17,245 nt of DNA. It comes from an uncultured Bacteroidota bacterium (GTDB taxonomy: Bacteria; Bacteroidota; Bacteroidia; Chitinophagales; LD1). Below the pieces are notes generated by a model. That model saw only the letters and a program-made list of their open reading frames with translations, had not been told where the DNA came from and did not search any database. This document shows, piece after piece, positions 15,107 through 17,245 of the stretch. The stretch lies in NCBI GenBank assembly GCA_937894725.1, contig CALAYL010000058.1, forward strand, positions 1 through 17,245, read 5' to 3'. Each line of letters starts with the position of its first letter. Positions within the stretch are counted from its first letter, which is position 1. The translations under genes were made by a program, and so were the position numbers.

Positions 15107-15274
15107 GCCCAGATTGAGGATCAAGCACGCAATGGCGTTCGTCCCTTAATTTATCTTGGTTTAGTAGCACGCAATGAGCATATTTTTGTGCTCTATATTT
15201 GTAATGCTAAAAACGAAGAAGCTGATATGCGTGCCGCTATGGCTTTAGGTTTTTCAATGATACGGAAAATATAA
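15107..15274 (+). pseudogene. Possible RelE/HigB-type toxin C-terminal remnant
   Basis: After a TAA at 15104-15106 the frame is open to a TAA at 15272-15274. It contains ARNGVRPLIYLGLVARNEHI, then FVLYICNAKNEEADM and RAAMALGFSMIRKI. The order G-V-R-x-x-I-Y, a short turn, I-F-V-L-x-I, then A-K-N-E-E-x-D-M resembles the C-terminal strands of RelE/HigB-type toxins (GGxRxIYxxx ... IYLLxIYAKNExEDL). No start codon or N-terminal half is found, although an overlapping frame just upstream is also open and may be the other side of a frameshift. Its end overlaps the convergent SGNH gene by 38 bases. The match is by eye, and the remnant may be chance. Confidence 0.35.
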
Positions 15275-16349
15275 TCTCAGCTACTTTTTTTGCACCATGT
15301 TCATTAAAATGACAATCATCATAAAATACAGAGGTGTCTTTAGGCAAGGAGCTATATAAATCTACAAATGGGATGTTCTTTTGGAGGCATATTTTTTTGG
15401 TGGTTTCATTAAACAAACGCAAACCTTCATCGAGTGCTGCTGTGGAATAATAAGCACAGCCTTTATGGTTTTGATAATCTCCTAGACCTCCCATCCAGAG
15501 CAGTTTTTGCTCAAAATCGGTGGGTTTAGACTTCCATATAGCCGATTGATTTAGAACAATCAGTTTTGTCTTTTTTGTAGCACATAACTGGATGATTTCT
15601 TCCAAATTTGTTTGATATGTTTTTAAAGAATTTTCAAGTTTAGGTAAGTTAGATATTACAGCTGATTTACTATTGTAGTTTGCACGCCATTGAGTCAATA
15701 TGGCACCTGTCCTGTCAAGCAGAATTGACTTATTTTTGTTTTGTAACGTCAATTTTTCTTTAATATACCAAAGTAATGCAGAATGGGATACTATACCACT
15801 TTCGTTGATACGACCGGCAAAGCACATATGTAGTGTGGATTCTTTTTTGAGTATTGATAAATCTAGCTGTGGATTTGCCAATACTTTCACCAGGTCATTG
15901 AGTCCACACATCAATACCACTCCTTTGATGTTTTTATCTTCAGATAAAATTCGATTCAAATAGTTGTAGTGGTTTTTTGAAATATGCCCACTTTTACCTA
16001 TTGATGCAATACGAAATTGTGACCCAAGCTTTTTTTCTAACAAGCTGTACCAGGTTTGAGAGTCATCTAGATAGGTGCATTCAGTGGTGCTGCCTCCTAC
16101 ACAGAGCCAGTTTTCAGTTTGCGGGCTAAAATCGTTTATAGACCTATATCCTGAACTATTAGTGCTAAATTTTTTCGACCCCGATATACCATACAAAATG
16201 GAAGGATTTGGCTCAAAGATGTAGGCTTTATTGGGCGGATAAACGTACCAGTGTTTGTCTATTTCCCTTTCTTTCCATCTAAAAAAGGCTTCAGCCGATG
16301 AAAGACAAATAAAGAGAGATGCCAATAGTAAACTTATATTTTTCATCAA
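15237..16349 (-). CDS. Exported SGNH/GDSL hydrolase-like protein
   Basis: A 370-residue protein with an N-terminal hydrophobic segment (ISLLLASLFICLSSAEA) acting as signal peptide or anchor. It then shows the SGNH blocks in order: block I WLCVGGSTTE with the nucleophile S87, block II ASIGKSGH, block III LMCGLND with N151, and block V FYDDCHFNEHGA with the D344-x-x-H347 pair. All four catalytic-set residues are therefore present. Related enzymes remove or transfer acyl groups on polysaccharides or lipids in the envelope, but the substrate here is unknown. The protein has an unusual insertion between blocks III and V (about 155-335) that may hold substrate-specific structure. It is alone on its strand and separated by 235 bases from the divergent DUF1810 gene. 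Confidence 0.82.
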   Translation of the reverse strand: MMKNISLLLASLFICLSSAEAFFRWKEREIDKHWYVYPPNKAYIFEPNPSILYGISGSKKFSTNSSGYRSINDFSPQTENWLCVGGSTTECTYLDDSQTWYSLLEKKLGSQFRIASIGKSGHISKNHYNYLNRILSEDKNIKGVVLMCGLNDLVKVLANPQLDLSILKKESTLHMCFAGRINESGIVSHSALLWYIKEKLTLQNKNKSILLDRTGAILTQWRANYNSKSAVISNLPKLENSLKTYQTNLEEIIQLCATKKTKLIVLNQSAIWKSKPTDFEQKLLWMGGLGDYQNHKGCAYYSTAALDEGLRLFNETTKKICLQKNIPFVDLYSSLPKDTSVFYDDCHFNEHGAKKVAEIIFSVSLKNLKP

Positions 16350-16530
16350 AAATATCCTAAAAAATTTAAAGCAGATTATATCTCTTGTGTCTCAATTTGA
16401 CTCTGAAAAAACAAAGGTAAACTATAAACCTCTGATGTCAAAAGTAACATTGTTTGTCCAAAAATCAGACCATCGTGGGGATTGGTAAATCTAAACATAA
16501 GGGAAAAGGAGTGAGCTGATTTTAATAAAT

Positions 16531-16553
16531 TTATTTTTTTTGTTTTTTTTTTG
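16531..16553. other. Poly-T tracts in a divergent intergenic region
   Basis: Runs of T8 (16534-16541) and T10 (16543-16552) separated by a single G lie 32 bases upstream of the DUF1810 gene. Such runs are prone to slippage and can bend or stiffen DNA. No hairpin precedes them, so they do not form a classical terminator, and I found no -7 box at the right distance downstream. The rest of the 235-base gap (16350-16584) shows nothing I can assign. Confidence 0.5.
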
Positions 16554-16584
16554 CCATTTTCCCCACATTCAAAATAATGAAACA

Positions 16585-17004
16585 ATGAGCAACGACTTAA
16601 ATAGATTTTTAAAAGCACAAGAAACTGATTATGCGAAAGCTCTTGCAGAAATAAAATCTGGGAGAAAAAGGAGTCATTGGATGTGGTATATTTTCCCGCA
16701 ATTTGCGGGCCTTGGCTATAGTGACACCGCCAAGTTTTATGCCATCAAGAATCTTAATGAGGCGAAAGAGTATTTAAATCATCCAGTATTAGGCACTAGG
16801 CTAAGGGAAATTTCCAATGTGCTACTGAAACTTGAAAATACAGATGCGCATCAAGTTTTTGGAAGCCCGGATGACTTAAAACTCAAGTCAAGTATGACTT
16901 TGTTTTCGGTAGTTGATGGTGAAGATGATAATGTTTTCAAAAAGGTATGTGTACGATATTTTGGCGGCCAAGTAGATGAGAAAGCAATTCAACTTTTTTA
17001 TTGA
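16585..17004 (+). CDS. DUF1810 family protein
   Basis: A 139-residue protein of the DUF1810 family; function not established to my knowledge. The hallmark motifs are clear: DLNRFLKAQETDYAKALAEI (4-23), GRKRSHWMWYIFPQFAGLGY (26-45), then YAIKNLNEAKEYLNHPVLG, and a C-terminal MTLFSVVDGEDDNVFKKV. The start ATG at 16585 agrees with the family N-terminus; fifteen more codons in frame upstream are encoded by the poly-T region and look non-coding. Length is typical of the family. No signal peptide, so it should be cytoplasmic. It stands alone, with a new promoter-like signal after it. Confidence 0.88.
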   Translation: MSNDLNRFLKAQETDYAKALAEIKSGRKRSHWMWYIFPQFAGLGYSDTAKFYAIKNLNEAKEYLNHPVLGTRLREISNVLLKLENTDAHQVFGSPDDLKLKSSMTLFSVVDGEDDNVFKKVCVRYFGGQVDEKAIQLFY

Positions 17005-17022
17005 AGTTACCAGATTTTACTA

Positions 17023-17053
17023 TTGACAATTAGCATAAAAGATATTATATTGG
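17023..17053 (+). promoter_or_regulatory. Possible promoter of the last gene
   Basis: TTG (17023-17025), 20 bases, then TATATTGG (17046-17053), which has one mismatch to TAnnTTTG. The ATG of the final open frame follows 13 bases later, so the leader would be very short. Confidence 0.4.
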
Positions 17054-17066
17054 AGTAAATATAAAT

Positions 17067-17245
17067 ATGGGCATAGTAAATTACATAATACACCGTTTTT
17101 TGCCCAAAGAACAACTCTCTCACTTAGCATTTAAAAGAATTACCTATGCGCTTTGGGTTGATATAGGGATGTTTGTTTTCTATTTTTCTGTTTTGATTAT
17201 TCATTCTATCGCCCATATGGGTAGGATTCATTATACAGCCGATGT
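17067..17245 (+). CDS. Membrane protein, N-terminal part (cut by window end)
   Basis: An open frame from ATG 17067 to the window end, 59 complete codons. It begins MGIVNYIIHRFLPKEQLSHL, followed by a strongly hydrophobic stretch IGMFVFYFSVLIIHSIAHM (about residues 34-52) that should span the membrane. A basic, amphipathic N-terminus before the first helix is common in sensor kinases and small transporters, but 59 residues are too few for a family call. The upstream promoter-like sequence supports a real gene. Confidence 0.55.
   Translation, partial: MGIVNYIIHRFLPKEQLSHLAFKRITYALWVDIGMFVFYFSVLIIHSIAHMGRIHYTAD

Noticed and set aside
1..17245. CRISPR array, tRNA/rRNA, insertion sequence or integrase
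   Set aside because: No regularly spaced repeats, cloverleaf sequences, transposase motifs or flanking direct repeats were seen.

Overview
The window looks like chromosomal DNA of a member of the Bacteroidota. Evidence: the minus-strand order bamD – rpoZ-like – coaC/coaB – DUF4835 (PorD-like) is a familiar arrangement of that phylum. DUF4835 and DUF6913 proteins are, as far as I recall, essentially restricted to it. Several start codons are preceded by the Bacteroidota promoter type (TTTG, about 20 bases, TAnnTTTG) rather than by clear Shine-Dalgarno sequences, and the DNA is moderately AT-rich. Genus cannot be read from the sequence.

Layout. 1-313: no intact gene; two apparent minus-strand coding remnants, one resembling a type IX secretion (T9SS) C-terminal sorting domain. 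314-5793 (+): a tripartite RND efflux operon (membrane fusion protein, AcrB-type permease, TolC-type outer membrane factor; the last two overlap by ATGA). 5816-7920 (-): porD-like, coaB and coaC. The coenzyme A enzyme pair is usually one fused protein in bacteria but here is two frames overlapping by ATGA. A strong terminator and a near-consensus promoter share bases at 7928-7993 and separate this unit from rpoZ and bamD (8009-9491, -). 9527-11895 (-): dapA, a DUF6913 gene and accA, packed without gaps. 11987-13342: a divergent pair, an SDR dehydrogenase with an atypical active site (-) and 3-hydroxyanthranilate 3,4-dioxygenase (+), pointing to the kynurenine route.

13343-15274 is the accessory part. 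It holds a small glycine-zipper protein under a perfect consensus promoter only 4 bases from its ATG. Next, 1 base downstream, is a zeta-toxin-like kinase gene ruined by a one-base deletion in its P-loop and an in-frame TAG. Then come a small cysteine-rich lipoprotein with a terminator, and a fragment resembling the end of a RelE/HigB-type toxin. I read this as a decaying toxin-antitoxin region; the glycine-zipper/zeta pair is the best candidate here for an undescribed system.

15237-16349 (-) is an exported SGNH-hydrolase-like protein, 16585-17004 (+) a DUF1810 protein, and 17067-17245 (+) the start of a membrane protein cut by the window edge. No tRNA, rRNA, CRISPR array, transposase gene or integrase was seen.
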